Under the pieces are notes generated by a model. The model was not told the origin of the DNA, did not search any database, and saw only the letters and a program-made list of their open reading frames with translations. Positions 5,721-6,933 of a stretch of DNA of 6,933 nucleotides are shown one piece after another. Each line of letters begins with the position of its first letter. The stretch's first letter is position 1. The DNA comes from Planctomycetales bacterium (GTDB lineage Bacteria > Planctomycetota > SZUA-567). The position numbers were made by a program, and so were the translations under genes. The stretch covers positions 1-6,933 of the forward strand of contig BNUQ01000073.1 in NCBI GenBank assembly GCA_025997475.1, in the 5' to 3' direction.

Positions 5721-5816
5721 AATTAACAATTAACAATTGACAATTAACAAGGGTGGAGTTTGATTTTCAAAATCGCTTCGCGCAATTTTGATAATCAATT
5801 CCCTTAATTGTTAATT
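5721..5816. repeat. Heptamer-armed inverted-repeat element, copy D (best-formed copy)
   Basis: The left arm has four units (AATTAAC, AATTAAC, AATTGAC, AATTAAC; 5721-5748) and the right arm is TTAATTGTTAATT (5804-5816), its reverse complement. The core is a strong hairpin: TTGATTTTCAAAATCGC (5760-5776), loop TTCGC, then GCAATTTTGATAATCAA (5782-5798), a 17-bp stem with two mismatches. AAAGAGC sits immediately before the array, as in the copy upstream of the kinase. It lies 6 bases after the porin stop and could stabilise or end that transcript. Confidence 0.75.
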
Positions 5817-5875
5817 TCGTAACGGCTCCAACAGGCGCGGTTGGCGCGGTCTAAATAAGTAGGAGGAGATTAAAA

Positions 5876-6583
5876 ATGCGGCGGCAATTTTTGTTCGCGG
5901 TCTTGACCGTATGTTTGAGCGCTTGCGCGCCGTATCAGCGCTACACCGACGCCGAAGCGTTTTACGCGCAAGGCAACTATGAACGCGCCGAGGCGATTTT
6001 CGCCGACTACGCCAAACAACCGAACGCCAAGCGTTACGAAGCGGCATACTATCAAGCCGTCTGTTTGGCGAAAACCGGTTACTTGGAAGACGCGAATAAA
6101 ATTTTGGCGAATGCCGCGCGTTTCTGCGACGACCGGCAATTGCGGATGAAAATGCTGTTGGCGCAGGCGGAAATTATGCGCCGTCTGCCCGACCTGCCGC
6201 GCGCCGAAGCGATTTACGCCGACTTGCGCCATAATTATTACGATATTTTCACGCCGGAAATGATTGACGCGACGCGCGCCGAATTTGTGTTGGTCAACCC
6301 GCTCGGTAGCGACGCCACAGTCGCCGCGATTGACCCGTATTTGCCGGCGCCGCTCTATCGCGTGCGGCTCAGCACCACTTACGTCGATAGGGCGTCCGCG
6401 CTGGCGGCGACTTATCGCCTCGCCGCGAGCGGCATCGAAACCGCCGTCAGCCAAAATCACCTCAACGGACGCGGGGTCTATGCCGTGCAAATCGGCGCGT
6501 TCCGCAATCGCCATCTCGCCGAAGTCCGCGCCGAACAAGCCCGCCAACTCGGTTTCGGCGTGTTGATTCTCGAAGTGAAATAG
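5876..6583 (+). CDS. Lipoprotein with TPR-like repeats and a C-terminal SPOR domain
   Basis: A 235-residue envelope lipoprotein. Residues 1-17 are a signal with lipobox Leu-Ser-Ala-Cys; C17 is the lipidated residue and Ala follows it, so there is no Asp inner-membrane retention signal. Helical TPR-like units are at about 24-60 (DAEAFYAQGNYERAEAIF) and 92-118. The last 76 residues (160-235) fit a SPOR fold: a first half (YRVRLSTTYVDRASALAATYRLAASG) that is degenerate, and a second with the clear YAVQIGAFRNRHLAEVRAEQA pattern. SPOR domains bind glycan strands stripped of peptide stems, often at the division site, so a role in cell-wall remodelling or septation is likely. AGGAGGAG at 5861-5868 is the best ribosome site in the window and suggests strong translation. 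No division gene lies beside it. Confidence 0.85.
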   Translation: MRRQFLFAVLTVCLSACAPYQRYTDAEAFYAQGNYERAEAIFADYAKQPNAKRYEAAYYQAVCLAKTGYLEDANKILANAARFCDDRQLRMKMLLAQAEIMRRLPDLPRAEAIYADLRHNYYDIFTPEMIDATRAEFVLVNPLGSDATVAAIDPYLPAPLYRVRLSTTYVDRASALAATYRLAASGIETAVSQNHLNGRGVYAVQIGAFRNRHLAEVRAEQARQLGFGVLILEVK

Positions 6584-6807
6584 ACCGACCGGAGATTCGT
6601 CCGCGAATTAACCCGAATTTTTTGTTTCTTATAGCGCCCCAGAGTTCCACAAAGAAAAACGAATAAATTACTTCTTTATTTTGTCTCTCTCCGTGCCTCG
6701 GTGAGAAATAAAAAATCGGGAAAGCCCACTCGCTTCGCTCGATTTCACGGATAAATCATCTCTTCGTAACGCCCGCCCCGCGTTAATTTTTCCCTGAAAT
6801 TTTCATC
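6584..6807. other. Spacer after the SPOR lipoprotein gene; no gene found
   Basis: A short hairpin, ATTCG-TCCG-CGAAT (6595-6608), is followed nine bases later by a six-T run, a weak terminator at best. Further on is CTCTCTCCGTGCCTCGGTGAG, about 6683-6703, then ACTCGCTTCGCTCGATTT (6729-6746), a hairpin-like stretch that recalls the core of the heptamer elements but has no heptamer arms. Confidence 0.4.
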
Positions 6808-6835
6808 TTGACAATTCCCGTCGGCTTATTATCAT
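6808..6835 (+). promoter_or_regulatory. Strong candidate sigma70-type promoter for the gene starting at 6929
   Basis: TTGACA (6808-6813) is perfect and TATCAT (6830-6835) matches the -10 consensus at five of six positions, with a 16-base spacer. Transcription would start near 6842, giving an approximately 87-nt leader. This is the best promoter-like match I found in the window. Confidence 0.6.
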
Positions 6836-6863
6836 ATTTATCACAAAATCGGTAATAACTGTT

Positions 6864-6895
6864 CGCGGCTTGCCGCGGTTGCCGCCGTTCGCGGC
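6864..6895 (+). promoter_or_regulatory. Two successive GC hairpins in the leader of the gene starting at 6929
   Basis: CGCGG-CTTG-CCGCG (6864-6877) and GCCGC-CGTTC-GCGGC (6881-6895) lie between the promoter and the ribosome site. GTTCGCGGC occurs in both, so the strands could also pair crosswise. They may stabilise the message or regulate translation; they match no riboswitch class I know. Confidence 0.35.
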
Positions 6896-6928
6896 GTCTT
6901 AATTAGCCAAAAACCAAAGGAATTTTCG

Positions 6929-6933
6929 ATGTC
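6929..6933 (+). CDS. Start of a gene that continues past the window
   Basis: Only the ATG and two further bases are present. Support comes from AAAGGAA (6916-6922), six bases before the ATG, and the good promoter at 6808-6835. Nothing can be said of the product. Confidence 0.5.

Noticed and set aside
5870..6547. Long minus-strand frame (225 codons) opposite the SPOR lipoprotein gene
   Set aside because: Arg/Val-rich shadow of a well-supported gene in GC-rich sequence; no domain, no signal. The same holds for 231-686, 2114-2602 and 4027-4362 on the minus strand.
246..6583. A single defence or biosynthetic system joining all genes
   Set aside because: The genes are co-oriented but separated by repeat-filled spacers and have unrelated functions; only the kinase and cupin are physically coupled.

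Overview
The window carries seven complete genes and the first codon of an eighth, all on the + strand, separated by AT-rich spacers full of short repeats. It looks like a diderm (Gram-negative) bacterium. Two products have lipoprotein signal peptides, one is a signal-peptide-bearing β-barrel ending in Phe, and one carries a peptidoglycan-binding SPOR domain. The genes are GC-rich (many GCG, CGC and GCC codons) while the spacers are built from AT-rich heptamers. The phylum cannot be fixed from this window. The GlpG-type N-terminal domain on the rhomboid protease is best known from Gammaproteobacteria, whereas Hanks-type kinases occur widely.

Layout. 1-245: a partial repeat copy and a weak candidate promoter. 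246-716: thioredoxin-fold lipoprotein with a CPAC motif. 722-837: heptamer-armed hairpin repeat. 862-1776: GlpG-type rhomboid protease with its catalytic Ser and His. 1844-2620: small solitary DNA methyltransferase (DPPY), whose stop codon lies inside a heptamer array. 2621-3200: a 580-base gene-free stretch holding the array, a 344-bp element bounded by 15-bp perfect inverted repeats and packed with nested hairpins, and a second array in inverse orientation. 3201-4157: Hanks-type Ser/Thr kinase with an atypical catalytic loop. 4084-4449: single-domain cupin starting 74 nt inside the kinase gene. 4450-4583: spacer with a run of nine C. 4584-5714: porin-like outer-membrane protein. 5721-5816: the best-formed copy of the hairpin repeat. 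5876-6583: TPR/SPOR lipoprotein. 6584-6928: spacer with a good promoter and a structured leader, leading to a start codon at 6929.

The genes do not form one recognisable pathway. Four products act at the envelope (thiol-redox lipoprotein, intramembrane protease, porin, SPOR lipoprotein). The kinase and cupin are the only clearly coupled pair. The methyltransferase has no restriction partner here. The most unusual material is non-coding: a dispersed family of 7-bp-armed hairpin elements beside several genes, and the 344-bp nested-palindrome element, whose arms can pair in mutually exclusive ways. No complete defence system, CRISPR array, tRNA or rRNA was seen.
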